In this document: one piece after another, positions 18,601-26,279 of the stretch
Position numbering within the stretch: position 1 is the stretch's first letter
Layout of the letters: each line of letters opens with the position of its first letter
NCBI GenBank assembly: GCA_019973155.2
Contig: BPQB01000070.1
Location: 1-64,000, forward strand
Length of the DNA stretch: 64,000 nucleotides
DNA from: Phanerochaete sordida
Lineage: Eukaryota; Basidiomycota; Agaricomycetes; Polyporales; Phanerochaetaceae
Direction: 5' to 3'
Translations under genes and position numbers: made by a program
The notes under the pieces: generated by a model
The model's input: only the letters and a program-made list of their open reading frames with translations
The model's database searches: none
Told to the model about the DNA's origin: nothing

Positions 18601-19353
18601 ATCCTCGTTGATTCCCATCCAAAAGTAGTACTTGTAGTCCCTGTCGGTGATCAGGCTATTCTGCATCAACCAGCCACCTATCCTGATGAAGTCCCTCATG
18701 TACCGGTTCCAAGCCTTCAAGGTCTTGATGGACTTGGAGCGGGAACGGTGAGAGAGCTTCTGCAGGTCGCTAGTGGCGTAGCGCTTGGAGTCCTTGTCCG
18801 CTTCATAGTACTTCTGTATGTCGCGGACAAAGGCGTTCCAGTTGGGGGTCTGGTAGCTTGCCAGGCCCTCCATGAACTTGTGCACTGCACGAGAGCAATA
18901 CTGCGTAATGCTCGTGACCTTGTCGTGGTCGGTCGTGACATGGTGCTTTTGGCAAAGGCGGTCGTAGAAGTGGAAGAAGGGAAGCACCTCGGAGTGCTTG
19001 CCCTTGAACTTCTTCGGAGCGCCCTTCGTGCCGGGGAGAGGAAGATCTACAACTCCTCCTCCTCCAGGAGCAACGGGAGCAGCACCCTGGACACCACCTC
19101 CCTGAGGCTGGTTCTGCTGGGGCTGGCCTTGTTGCTGACCTTGACCTTGCTGACCTTGTCCTGGCTGCTGGCCTTGACCTTGCGGCGCTAACATTGGCGG
19201 CATGGTGACTGGCGTAGGCGTAGGTACGTGGGGTACAGCGTCGACGTAGGGCGGGGGTGACGTAGAGCGTGACGGTGAACTTGGGAAGGACGGTACTGAC
19301 GTGGGTACTGACGAAGGTGACGACGGTGGGGGCGACGGAGAGCCTCCAAGCAT
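9643..19353 (-). CDS. Gypsy gag-protease polyprotein with very long C-terminal extension (3236 codons)
   Basis: One uninterrupted frame from the ATG at 19353 to TAG at 9643. Rough order: Pro/Gln-rich head (1-110); gag capsid-type helical region (about 115-290, with NWNAFVRDIQKYYEADKDS); Ser/Asp then Lys-rich segment (305-370); CCHC knuckle CFGCGALGHTMSRC (about 485-498); retropepsin with IDTGSQLNIV (about 844) and LLLGRPW. After about residue 960 nothing is recognised: an acidic Ser-rich stretch (1000-1300), long charged helical segments (1390-1900), a Pro run (about 1934), a folded-looking region starting at an internal Met at about 2228 (12672), and a helical C-terminus (about 3060-3236). 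RT lies in a different frame (+1 or -2 relative), so frameshifting or splicing is needed to join them. Confidence 0.8.
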   Translation of the reverse strand: MLGGSPSPPPSSPSSVPTSVPSFPSSPSRSTSPPPYVDAVPHVPTPTPVTMPPMLAPQGQGQQPGQGQQGQGQQQGQPQQNQPQGGGVQGAAPVAPGGGGVVDLPLPGTKGAPKKFKGKHSEVLPFFHFYDRLCQKHHVTTDHDKVTSITQYCSRAVHKFMEGLASYQTPNWNAFVRDIQKYYEADKDSKRYATSDLQKLSHRSRSKSIKTLKAWNRYMRDFIRIGGWLMQNSLITDRDYKYYFWMGINEDFRDKVESRLVARLPNHDMSTPFEVDDVISVAESLLHRRRFDQDRLVSEVETGDSDSDTSSSDSSDSESESDMSEDDKVKKKKKPKKRSKSRESSRVKSSAKSKTQATKKPAKRTVRIQSPEPEAAASSDSDAPPSRMTYRPSTPVKEKSRDDPEMEELIGQLKKMQIDDPAYAISYFRAVNRNPLVKEIVAAPVDRRQAAAPAAPTAPRSRNFERETPPHLGAGAQSFQTRPENRTCFGCGALGHTMSRCDKLQEYFTNGTISRDEKGFISLTSGAPLYRRRDEDWVSAIKRATQPQASYVSVHAAQKADKPKSPRAKKSAVQYYSCESESQQDQGQPSSPEEESEVDVLEATRADKTITSNRKERFDGVWIPTPKELEERRKKQNLPPTPFRRGPPRGARGEAGPSRAQVPVSVPAPDPVPVPVDVSPPTFNPNDDDAFMEDLTRPPPPSSKGKQRAEPMRDITNHKAKLAGGKTDVEGGLRRQPRRSDVQAQSDPKNMLSKVLNAPITIAVGELLGVSKEMAQQVQEVIKPKNAASKAKGDEKAVVTQYEARQLPSQAPACATAITFPSRPRGQLIRLKLEVDGNPITAIIDTGSQLNIVNRRVWQSTVGRPIDVTKQIIMGDANGGEGVLQGFVSDVPLTCGAVTTYASLFIGTKAPFDLLLGRPWQRGNYVSIDERIDGTYLLFKDRSMVVRYEMLVSPEQEVDPALQEYLDRTHHLVNVVTGVETADVDLDFEFRAPRLPRRQTGRVAAMLQNARIQEIDATSEDSTLSTDDPGSDAEGPSSSASSCESIDTVAETPPSSGSTDVDDSDASEVSADSEIIRWLDLLEVEDERPSATLDAERAEDLPTAKSDVELVDTSSAASDFGDASSESSEFEEQQREAAVLFASHAEPTSHTSDEAEDMHEEADSPILVNEDSRVPEGGPPRRGWWGAVCHAVDSFLGQWEDLPIPWAEREMRERAAKLEQQHGPAAEETQRRQEQIRRAALYAAGLPQGLVDLECQAVTLSAERESPQATRAHDMPGDAKIDEPAALDFSVGVEADAPEPRELVFAVHVPSPEDGTVSKQVIESGNDDSPEGSWSATSSDEDSETPSSENSEASYASAKPAQSEVSEEALQTIDELPFANGPDDAPRADELVDNAFEDDTSWPAKLRAVRDEFERKHACMRQTRRAVEQLLVKRMQRELTDIDVAEQREGFSRDLASWTADEFRTRCKSDHDQIWHDLAADAWWHSRVLIRAERKQLLGLREAAQAQRDARWRDSERLGSLAAALHDRHDSGMVLSASISDGPDPQDGPVSSLNSTTLVHDVPEDEDATDAKPVRPARGPSSRARRVRHLCAKMPDPLQVDDVDPHEASEWDWMSAVNRRSARAEDRAYLQWRRSMQKARRKLWKSVSAALGARQGSAHLSREQRTRLAASAKVFDEACETASGRLWVARYLASLQLRDELRNVTRAFKDWRECTADPHELQESVSTDGEADCAPCVLSAQVLVEDLRAKAEAFDFDVGQYLEDRDQSNEAEFVYVPTRPTTPTLQELDAAPQPGNSPQPLTRQRWRPELLHNPLREEDVIVGLADEEDWDTYVQIRNTRAEKAAQRECRNELRAADRGLRAAERKIAEDERKGEYSPVNVWHTAQDDRCRASQTHVWTREAAQRKLHQRQQALARQLAEERAAIHAAFHPPPPPPTPSPSESSEPNVEARPFVGMALARQEPWERTFRARSDAEGLAVAGPLAPFRATAVPGAETRVCGFAPVLASSNGLEASNEDLGKARGLLSAQESLRGTRTCVSSAEHGKELTIASVIPPTARNRAPEPGDDVSVSQDSSDMQEKLAWNAARSADCVTNGGAGTARAEADEPATDVAADWVPVQRHEPGTRQDRKSLPTNPDAGQESCADEFEVDNLGRRVSHGHSGRRLENLGLMSEIQPKSEKENQEARDAPEPLAPTSPFPPTFTFAILSFSVGRPFAFSSPRASVPRQMADALLAEERESRPHTHLRFDVKVPPLVAQGATGRPDPVVSFHSVCFAPEQARYLMSRPRAYFAFGPLTGTLAVLPMSTAYVVHGSFRELRHITLDNVLVLWIPAEDALAATVVESTTCDIRMLDVCNRSQNLPADGFQLAAPASLAVLYVLCETDGLFREYPEYGLHRHMLTVVIFDLTGIPDHKAGLDRLIEGAKNDWPRKDSVSKKLFWPWEPDEAGFWEWLRDANKRPTAKDAPRPSPWPRAIGDRLSPLHDRFRGNLSTTTRLVFFRNPDGGQPLWFDEILDPMVEEMAEIDALMAAQGFLPAGEPMTVEERDATYHVLVTGRDGSVRRESQYVGARPRMTEEEWERWKRIDRLTQTVMHASMHRLQDERTDHKGGRFWCVRDLVAWTEANSTRGSRWIYRQYPSARSAFDPVRAPGAVIRHPATGASATPGPSAGASASPSRALDPRAPPYVPGQPWPPSITAHAAAALDNGADLDKIWEEAREKGVDGIDVGHSEDEPSASAEGGASQDMIVDALTPFVCRRVSQLEPAAVAARTARVLHITAAEPSIQMPRPPTPFIKSTHAVPLFGTPGMCPSPLELPPPFVTSPPSAPSSELYSPDFASPVSTRPLRVLGFDVHTWHSQMSISTRKTSPEISPRASRQASPVQSLTSEALGQLHELLGQVVAEQQSNAARLVLAEQDTLHEDQDPDEQVVQVWNQAFAANARAMLEEDVLSEMQSGTLVPTPEEGELPVVEEVDEEPAVHADPMDEAQDAARSSESSDSDSGMSSGQSASTGELSIEPYTSPLCAEDIRLGHARPDMTMEIDTRSSSPPFQQVRRSSRWPSTQASAQDTSNTQNQRGRVLALPNPRQALGQYQRSGRIGTLTLAGAVAIRNILVALLREELFDAVGAGLLRFVDDNRLLRNPATRGSMETIYPYNDTYGTPFLWAQEQIRLRQYIQFWKANNADGSQDERITRLERALHFRPGGRNGERDIRRLRQDDRLGPLGYGRDVVSHPPRGPMV

Positions 19354-19386
19354 ACACTCCCGGATAAACTCGAGTCCAGAGGTTCC

Positions 19387-19404
19387 CCCTCGCGGTGGGC
19401 TCCA
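19387..19404 (-). other. Primer-binding site of the Gypsy element
   Basis: TGGAGCCCACCGCGAGGG on the minus strand, starting 3 nt inside the 5' LTR. A TGG start matches the CCA end of a tRNA. The tRNA identity was not determined. Confidence 0.6.
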
Positions 19405-19754
19405 GATATCGTGCGTTTATCCTCCCTCAAATACTGGGTAAGTATGAGAAGGGGAAACCGAGTTAGGCGGACTTGACTTTGGTCAGCTTCTGCCTCGGTC
19501 GTTCGGGGAGGAATATGGACGGGGAGAGAAGACGGAGAGGAGAGGGTTGGAGGGGAAAGGTGTCGCGGAAGGGGAGGAGGGAGTCCAAGAAGATCTACTT
19601 ACAGGCTATCCTGTAGCAGACCCAAAGTCCAAGCGTGGGGCACACAAACCAGGTTCTGGACGACGTTCTGGAAACCTAACTACACAGACAAGTCCTGACA
19701 CAACCTGGGCACGTTCGGGAACACTGACTACAGGCCAGACACTACCAAGCGCTG

Positions 19755-20087
19755 CTCGACACCGGGCTACCGTCACCGGACTAGAGCACAACCAAAACGC
19801 TGCTCGACACCGGGCTACCGTCGCCGGACTAGAGCACAAACTACAAGCAGAAACACTCGACACCGGGCTACCGTTGCCGGACTAGAGTGTATGAAACCAA
19901 AAGGGCGACCGTACAGACACACAAGCACTCGACACTGGGCTACCGTTGCCAGACTAGAGCGCACAACACAGAACGCAACGCGTCTGCCGCAGAACTCGAC
20001 ACCGGGCTACCGTTGCCGGACTAGAGCTCAAACAGACAACCAGACTACCTCTGGATGCTCGACACTGGTCTACTTGCCAGACTAGAG
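19755..20087. repeat. Six hairpin units in the 5' LTR
   Basis: Exact counterpart of 4042-4374 at +15,713. Each 32-bp unit can form a short stem-loop in the transcript. Confidence 0.85.
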
Positions 20088-20209
20088 CACCGCAGAGAGC
20101 AAAACACAGGCGTAACGCTGGGGAACACAACAAACAGGGGGTGAAGCTTGCTCGCAACCGGGAAACACAGGGTAACAAGGGCTTAGATTGCTGGAAGCTC
20201 CCCTGGAGA

Positions 20210-20217
20210 CTTATAAA
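20210..20217 (-). promoter_or_regulatory. Probable TATA element of the 5' LTR
   Basis: TTTATAAG on the minus strand, about 350 bp from the outer LTR end. It is the best TATA match in the LTR, and the position is reasonable for a U3/R boundary. Confidence 0.5.
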
Positions 20218-20570
20218 GCCTGCCAGAGAGAACGTTCCGCCATATTCTACTACATTCTACACTAATCTACAAGGCCTTCCTGCTATAAGTCCTTAGAGTC
20301 CAGGTCCAGGTCCAAAATCCACAGGGTTCCGGCAAGTTCTACGGTATTCTACCATATTCCCTGCTCTCCCTGACTTAGTCCTCAGCTCCGCTGAGCCCAT
20401 ACTTCGAAGCTTAGCCTAGAAATGAAGCAAAATACTTACCGCGAGACTAGGCTGCCATTACCGGCCCAGGCCCATTCCCAAAGAGGAGGCGAACTCCCAC
20501 GCTTTGCTGAGAGCGCAGAATCAGACTCAAATCATCCATATCTTGTGTCAAACAGTTTTGACGCATGATA

Positions 20571-20575
20571 GCGCT
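20571..20575. repeat. Target-site duplication of the LTR element, right copy
   Basis: GCGC(T), matching 3690-3694. Removing one copy plus the element restores the ORF2 frame of the LINE exactly (16,881 bp, a multiple of three). Confidence 0.8.
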
Positions 20576-22994
20576 GCTCGGCGAGGCGGATGACCGGCGC
20601 CAGGTACAAGTTGGTGAGCACCGGCGACAGAGCCGAGCCCTGGCCCACCCCGGTGGTCATACCCGCCGGCGGTGTGACAACGCCGTTGAACAGGAACGCG
20701 GTCTCGCGCTCCGCGAGGTAATGCTCGAAGAACCGCACCAGGAACGAACTGAATCCTTGCCGGCGCAGGATGGAGCATAGCATGCGGTGGTTGATGGACG
20801 GGAAGAACTGCGCGACGTCCACAAGGAGCGCCGCGCTCTCCATGCCTTAGTTCCACGCCTCCTTAATGTTGTGCACGAGACAGATCCCGGCATCAGTCGT
20901 GCTGTGCTGCATGGTGCCGCCGAACTGCCCAGGGTGCATGATGCCGGCGGCCTGCGCCATGGCCTGCATCTGGCGTGCGAGGATCTTCTCCATGAGCTTG
21001 CCAATGCAATTGAGCAGCACGATGGGACGGTACGCCTTGGGCGCCGTGTAATCCGGCTTGTTCGGCTTCGGGATGACAACGGTGCGCGACTCCTTGAAGG
21101 GCTGCGGGAACGTGCCCCACCGGACACACGCTTCGAAGAGCGCGGACAGGACGGCAAGGACGGGGATCGCCTCACGCGTGACGTTCCCGTCCTCGTCAGT
21201 GATCGCGTTGTCGTCGTCGACGATCTGTTTCAGCCAGAACCAGCTGACCTGGTCGGGGCCCGGGGCGGAGAAGTTGCTCGCGTCCCGCAGGGCTTCGATG
21301 ATCTGGGTCCGGCTGAACGACGCGCGGCCAATGGAGTCCTGCGCCGGGAACTCCTCGAGGATCGACTCGTCCACCGCGCTCGCCGCGGCAGGCGTGAACT
21401 GCTCCTGCAGCAGGCGCGCGAGCTCGTCCGGCGCAGTGACCGGAGCCCCGTCCGCGCCCCGGAGGGCCATGTTCGCGTTTTGCTTACGCGGCCGCGTCCA
21501 CGGGACCACGTCCCAAATGCGCGAGCGGTGTAGCCGCTCGATCTGAGCGTCGAAGAATACTCGCTTCGCGCGTCGCATCGCGCCGCGCTTCGCGCCGTTG
21601 AGTCGCCCGCTCTCGCGGAGCTCGGCGAGGATAGACTCGGTGAGGAGCTGCACCGACTCGAGGGCCGCCACCGACTCCCCGTCGCGGCGGATGCGGTCGT
21701 ACACCTCGTCGCGCTGGCGCTTCAGCGCCCGCATCCGCTTCTGGCACTCCCGGAAGGCGACGTGGAGGGTGGTGCACTCGTCAGTCCACCAGGACTTGGA
21801 GCGCGCGGTTGGATTAGAGAGCGACGAGTGCGCCTCCCATGCGCGGCGGAACCCGTCGTGGATGTGAAGCGCAGCGGTCTCGACATCCGCCGCGGAAGCA
21901 TAAGCCTCATAATCGTCCGGCAGATCCGCCAAGACGTCCTGGCAGGCGGAGACGAACGCGGCGCCCTGCGGACTGCCCCGCTTAATTGTCCGGCGCGGCT
22001 GCGGCGTGGCCTGGACCGGGATAGTCCACGTCAATACGCAGTGATCGCTGCGGTGTCGCTCGTCGTCGCGCACGCGAAAATCGTCCGGCAGCAGGTCAGG
22101 GTGGGCCCACAGGAGGTCGAGCGTGCCAGGGCGCTTCGTAGCGTCGTTGGACATCCACGTCGGCGGGCAGGCGTCAGTGTCGTTCGCGAGGGAGAGCGCA
22201 AGGTCGAGGTCGGCGAGCTCGATGAGCTCGTCGCACTTCGACGCCAAGCGACGCTCCGCGCCAGGGACGCGCGCGCCTGCGTCCCACCGCTCATGGCGCA
22301 AGTTGAAGTCGCCCACCATGTACGCGAGCGGGGGCACGCCGTCAACATTATCGCGCAGGAAGTCGACGGCCGCCTGAGTCTTACTATCATTGTAGACAGT
22401 GAGGATGTTCACGTCGTGACCGTCCACCCGCAGCGACAGGCACAGCACGTCTCGGCATGGCCCGCCTCGGAGGGGGGTGATCCGCGGGCTGAGGTGGCTC
22501 CAGCGTTTGTGCACGAATGCACACACCCGCGCGTTGTCAGCAGCGCGCAGGAAGGTGAAGTTCCGGTGCGCAACCGAACCTTCGTAGACGTCGCCGTCCT
22601 TGTTAGTCGTCGACACGACCCGCTTGATGAACCCGTGGAAGGGCTCGGCGAACAGGATGACATCATCATCCCGATGCCGCTCCAGGCAGTGGTGCATGTT
22701 CTCCCCAGACTTCTGCACGTTAGCGAACACACAGCGGAGCGGTACCGCGCGCGGGGCGTCGTCGTCGCCCGGCGCGAGGTCATCACCAGCCGGGCGCGCC
22801 GGCAATTCAGGGCGCGGCCCCGCCGCCGCAGCCTCCGCAGCCGCCCGGAGGGCGTCGAGGTCAAGCGGTGGGGGGAGCTCAGGCATACCTTCGTCATCAG
22901 GGCTAACGGACCCTACGGAGTCGACTCGGTCACGCGCGGGACGCACAACTGGAGAGGACGGGGCAGATGGATTGCTACGGTCGTACTCTGACAT
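20571..22994 (-). pseudogene. LINE ORF2, 5' part: APE endonuclease and N-terminal RT
   Basis: Starts at the ATG 22994, 24 nt after the ORF1 stop. An Asp/Pro-rich head leads into an exonuclease-endonuclease-phosphatase domain (about residues 85-320: VFANVQKSG, FAEP, GDFNLRHERWD, TLDLLW, SDHCVLTW), then a Lys/Arg-rich linker and RT (about 565 on: SAPGPDQVSW, YRPIVLLNCIGKLMEK, QFGG). A single TAA at codon 716 (20847-20849) interrupts the RT between EAWN and GMESAALLVDVAQFF. Downstream the frame continues through FFPSINHR and GVGQGSALSPVLTNLYLAP to the LTR junction. Two independent lesions, the nonsense codon and the nested insertion, make this copy defective. Confidence 0.92.
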
Positions 22995-23018
22995 AAGGCA
23001 ACCAACTAAAAATAGGTA

Positions 23019-25355
23019 CTAAGAGTCAGCGTCCATCATGGACTCCTGCGCAGCAGGGCCAGAGGACGAAGCAGGGGCGGAGTCCGCAATCCCAAGGGAC
23101 GCGGCCTGAGTCGCAAGCTTTTCGGCTTGCTTCGCGGTCTGGCGCTTGCCGCGCGCGACGTCTTTATCGCCGCCGCCCTGGCGTTGCTCGGAGATGAGGT
23201 CGCGGACGGCAACAGCGGGCTTGTGGTTCGCGAGCCAGCTGGAGCTGAAGGCGTTGCGAGACCACTTGCACACGGAGTCGGTAGGCCCATGGCCTTCCTT
23301 CCCGCAGTTCGCGCAGGAGAGGTGCTGGTCCACCCGTGGGCACACCACAGACGCCACGCCCCGAGCCGCACGCGTGTCGGAGCACGCCATGCAGAACGAG
23401 TCGTGGAAGTCGGTGGGGTGCGGCAGGTGACAGAGCGAGCAGTGCTCGTGTTGAGCCCGGCAGTTGTGGGTGCGGTGACCCCAATAGAGGCAGCGCGTGC
23501 ACTGCGGGTTGCGGCGCGGCGCGGTCCACAGGCTCAGCGGGTGCCAGGACTCGCCGATCCGGAGTCGACCGATGTCGAGGGCGGCCGACGCGCGCGACCC
23601 TTCGACATCATCGTAGATCGCGATGACAAGCTGCGCGGTGGGGCCGATCACGTTGCGAACCTCCGGCTTCGGGTGTTGATCGACGCCGAGCAGGTTGCTA
23701 TGGACGACGCCGTTCGCAGCCTTCTCCGCCGCCCAGTTCGCCTTGATCGAGGCGAGCGTATCCTCGATGGGGATAGGGGTGCCGTCGACGCGGCGGACCA
23801 ACACGCCCTGGACGACGAGCTGCGTGATGTGCACGTAGAATCCGAGGTCGCGGACGTCGCTGCCGAAGCGAGGGTGGTGGTTGCGATCGAGCTCGTGGAC
23901 GACCGCCGGCTCCGGACGGGGCTCAAACCGGACGTCGAGCTGGGAGCCGTCGATGTGCCAGGTGGCGGTGACCACGCGGGGCGGCGGGGAGTCGGGCCCG
24001 TGCTCGGACGCCGCGGCGTGCGCCGCGTTCACGATGAGCTGGACGTCGGCGGAGGCCAGACGCTCAGTCACCGGGACGGGCGTGGCGTAGTTCACGCGCA
24101 CGATGTTGTTCGCGCCGGCCGGCGCTGGGTAGTGCGTGATCGGCACCTTTTTCTTCTTGCTCTCCTTGCCCTTCGCCCTAGCACCGGCACCCGACTTGGC
24201 TGCGCGGGGGGCGGCAGGTGGCGGTGCCGTCGGGGGAGAGGATTCGGGAGCGCCGGCGGCAGCCGCGGCGTACGACGAAGGCGGGGGCGGCGCCGGTGCA
24301 CCGCGGGGCTGGATGTTGAAGTCCTTCGCCACGTGCATGATGGTCGCGAGGTCGGAGCCGGCGAGCCCGTCCGCTTGTGCGATGACGGACGCGGCCGTGG
24401 ACAGCGCGCGGAAGTCGGCGTTCGGCGGGAGCACGAGCGTGACGTCGCCGCTCGGAGCGGCCGGCGGCGCAGCGGCGGCGGCGGCCTCGCGAGCCTTCTT
24501 TTTAGGGGGCTCCGATGCACGGGGCCTGCCCGAAGCGTCGGTGAAGAGGCTTCGCTTGCGTGCCGAGGCCTGGCCACCAGCGACGTTCACGGGCGGCACC
24601 GCGACGCGCGCAGCAGCTGCGGAGGCGGGAGCAGCGGGGGCAGGGCCGGCTTGCGCGATCCCAAGGACCGCCTGCCCGACGTCCCTCGTGGTGGTGAGCA
24701 CCGTTCCGACCGTGGCCTGCATGCGCACGACCCGTTCCTGGAACTCGGCGTCGTTCAGCTGCAGTTTGTTCATCGCAGCAGTGAGCTCGGTGTGGACCGC
24801 CAGCTGCTCCTGTAGCTGCAGAGCGTTCGCCTGGGCGTCCGCGAGGCGTGACGCGAGGGTGTACTCAGGGAAGGCGGTCCGCAGCAGCCACTGGTTGTGG
24901 CGCGCGACGTCGAGCCAGCCGGCCAGGAACGCCTGCATCGCGGTGCTCAGGAGCACCACCGGCGCCGCTTCGGGAGGCTCCTCGAGGGCCCGGGTGAGCT
25001 CGATCGCGACGGCGTGGTGGCGAATGAGGTGGTCGTGCGCCTGTTGCAGGAGCGCGGTCACGGGACCGAAGACGTCCGCGAGGCCGAGTCGCGGGGTGTC
25101 GTCGTCCATGGAGGACGTGCCATCGGAGGAAGCCTCGCTGATCAAGCGGTCGAGGCTGGCGTTAAAGACGGGGTCTGCGCGCTGTGCGAGCCCGTCAGTG
25201 GATCCATGCACGGGGGCAGGCAGGAGCAAGCGTACTGCGTCAACCGGGATGCCAGGCGGCGCGTTCCCTGCGGGAGCCGCGTCCAGGGCAGCGAACTTGT
25301 TGAGATGCGCGACGGCGGGAGCCGCCTGAGCGGGCGTAGCTTGCTTGGGAGGCAT
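23019..25355 (-). CDS. LINE ORF1, gag-like RNA-binding protein with zinc knuckles
   Basis: 778-residue product from the ATG at 25355 (start MPPKQATPAQ) to TAG at 23019. The frame stays open upstream for a further 288 codons, past the LINE boundary at 26146, so a longer start would use host sequence and is rejected. N-terminal Ala/Pro-rich region, a helical central segment (about 180-260), a basic Ala-rich stretch with KKKAREAAAAAAP and KGKESKKKKV, a conserved fold (about 480-620), then three Cys/His clusters near the C-terminus: CTRCLYWGHRTHNC, CSLCHLPHPTDFHDSFCMAC and CANCGKEGHGPTDSVC. In Tad-type LINEs ORF1 packages the element RNA. No lesion is visible here. Confidence 0.88.
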   Translation of the reverse strand: MPPKQATPAQAAPAVAHLNKFAALDAAPAGNAPPGIPVDAVRLLLPAPVHGSTDGLAQRADPVFNASLDRLISEASSDGTSSMDDDTPRLGLADVFGPVTALLQQAHDHLIRHHAVAIELTRALEEPPEAAPVVLLSTAMQAFLAGWLDVARHNQWLLRTAFPEYTLASRLADAQANALQLQEQLAVHTELTAAMNKLQLNDAEFQERVVRMQATVGTVLTTTRDVGQAVLGIAQAGPAPAAPASAAAARVAVPPVNVAGGQASARKRSLFTDASGRPRASEPPKKKAREAAAAAAPPAAPSGDVTLVLPPNADFRALSTAASVIAQADGLAGSDLATIMHVAKDFNIQPRGAPAPPPPSSYAAAAAGAPESSPPTAPPPAAPRAAKSGAGARAKGKESKKKKVPITHYPAPAGANNIVRVNYATPVPVTERLASADVQLIVNAAHAAASEHGPDSPPPRVVTATWHIDGSQLDVRFEPRPEPAVVHELDRNHHPRFGSDVRDLGFYVHITQLVVQGVLVRRVDGTPIPIEDTLASIKANWAAEKAANGVVHSNLLGVDQHPKPEVRNVIGPTAQLVIAIYDDVEGSRASAALDIGRLRIGESWHPLSLWTAPRRNPQCTRCLYWGHRTHNCRAQHEHCSLCHLPHPTDFHDSFCMACSDTRAARGVASVVCPRVDQHLSCANCGKEGHGPTDSVCKWSRNAFSSSWLANHKPAVAVRDLISEQRQGGGDKDVARGKRQTAKQAEKLATQAASLGIADSAPASSSGPAAQESMMDADS

Positions 25356-26146
25356 GCGAGCGGGGTCGAACAGAGCAGACAAGGGTCGTGCAGAGGAGCG
25401 TGCGGGAGAGGACGCCCCTGCCGCAAATTTTTCCCCCTGGAGCCCGGCGCAGACCGCCGCCGGGGGCGGAGTCGGCGGACGGCGTCGCGCCGAGCGTGGC
25501 GTACTGCGCGCACGGCGATTCGCTACCAAGGGCGCACCAGGGGCGTCGAGGCGGCGCAGGGCCTCGACTGGCGGGGGCCGCGCGCAACGATTGGCCGCCG
25601 CGCACAAGGTCCGGGCGGGATGGCGCGCGAGACGCCCCGAGGGGACCCGCGCGAGGCAGGCGGAATCCGGCGTGCAGAGCACGAGCCGGTGCAGTTGTAG
25701 ACGCGGGGACCCCGGAGGGTGGCACGCGAGGGGTTGTACGCAGGGCACAAATATATTGTGTGTTAAAAACACGAGAGTCGCTGAGCGCGCCGCCGGGGCG
25801 GCGCGCTCTGCAAAGGTCGGGCGGGCGGGACCGAAGGAGTGCGCCGGCAGCTCCCGCGGGCCGAACGAGCCACTTTTCGTTCGGCCGGGGAGAGCCAAAG
25901 CCCTCCCCGCCGCATTTTTACAGACACATGCGAGGGGCGTCCTCAGGTGAATATCTACAAATAAAGGGCGACGAGGGAGCAAACAGAAGGGAAGGGGGGG
26001 CCAGAGGCCACTACAAAAGGCGATACAACCCGCCCCAGCTGAGCAGGGGCGGGAGGGGAGCAGGGAAGCGAGGCGAGAGGCAGGGGAGGCGGTCCGCGGA
26101 CGGGCGCCTATGGAAGATGGTGGTGGTACGAGGACAAGGTGTGTGT
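25356..26146 (-). promoter_or_regulatory. LINE 5' leader and presumed internal promoter
   Basis: About 790 nt between the element's 5' end (first bases ACACACCTTG on the minus strand) and the ORF1 ATG. LINEs transcribe from an internal promoter in this region; no specific motif is called. The ORF1 frame is fortuitously open through all of it. Confidence 0.55.
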
Positions 26147-26161
26147 GCGGAACGCGTCCTC
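26147..26161. repeat. LINE target-site duplication, right copy
   Basis: GCGGAACGCGTCCTC, identical to 835-849, with mismatching bases on both sides. It marks the 5' end of the LINE. Confidence 0.95.
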
Positions 26162-26279
26162 GTGGCGTCGGAGAAACCCTGTTCTCATTTTGGTGATCTA
26201 CAGTGGCAGCCAGTCGCATTGCGTTATTCGCTTATGTAATTGTTCAGACAAGTCTCTCGTCACGCGGAGATCCAAACTT

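Larger units (their letters stand above)
3695..20570 (-). mobile_element. Giant Ty3/Gypsy LTR retrotransposon (16.9 kb)
   Basis: Minus-strand LTR retrotransposon with two 1163-bp LTRs (3695-4857 and 19408-20570), a primer-binding site next to the 5' LTR, a gag-CCHC-aspartic protease reading frame, and RT-RNase H-integrase in another frame. Gene order PR-RT-RH-IN places it in Ty3/Gypsy. The RT wording (FLWPEELKL, RIVHDLQPLN, FIDDLPIKG) is of the type common in Agaricomycetes. The two LTRs have the same length and identical translated content in all frames inspected, so insertion is recent. What is unusual is size: roughly 8.3 kb separates protease from RT, against a usual linker of a few hundred codons, and this stretch is almost entirely open. 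It is inserted inside ORF2 of the LINE. Confidence 0.93.
19408..20570 (-). repeat. 5' LTR of the Gypsy element
   Basis: 1163 bp, same length and apparently identical to 3695-4857. In the direction of transcription it holds a TATA-like TTTATAAG (about 20210-20217), then the six hairpin units (19755-20087), which would therefore lie downstream of the start site in R/U5 and in the RNA leader. Confidence 0.95.
850..26146 (-). mobile_element. Full-length Tad-like LINE, split by a nested LTR element
   Basis: Non-LTR retrotransposon on the minus strand, bounded by a perfect 15-bp duplication and ending in 22 A residues (850-871 read as T on the plus strand). Order from its 5' end: about 790-nt leader, ORF1 with zinc knuckles (25355-23019), 24-nt gap, ORF2 with APE-type endonuclease, reverse transcriptase, RNase H and a C-terminal CxC..H..C knuckle (22994 to 1041, interrupted), 170-nt 3' UTR, oligo-A. 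This arrangement (gag-like ORF1, APE endonuclease, RT plus RNase H) fits the fungal Tad1 clade. Removing the nested Gypsy element and one target copy (16,881 bp) leaves a LINE of about 8.4 kb. Intact ends and an intact tail suggest recent insertion, but ORF2 carries one nonsense codon and the nested insertion, so this copy is inactive. Confidence 0.93.

Noticed and set aside
23127..24815. Plus-strand 562-codon frame opposite LINE ORF1
   Set aside because: Antisense shadow; composition is Arg/Gly/Val-rich with no domain, while the minus strand has zinc knuckles.
25356..26219. Extended 1066-codon version of LINE ORF1
   Set aside because: Its first ATG lies outside the element, beyond the 15-bp duplication, so it cannot be the native start.
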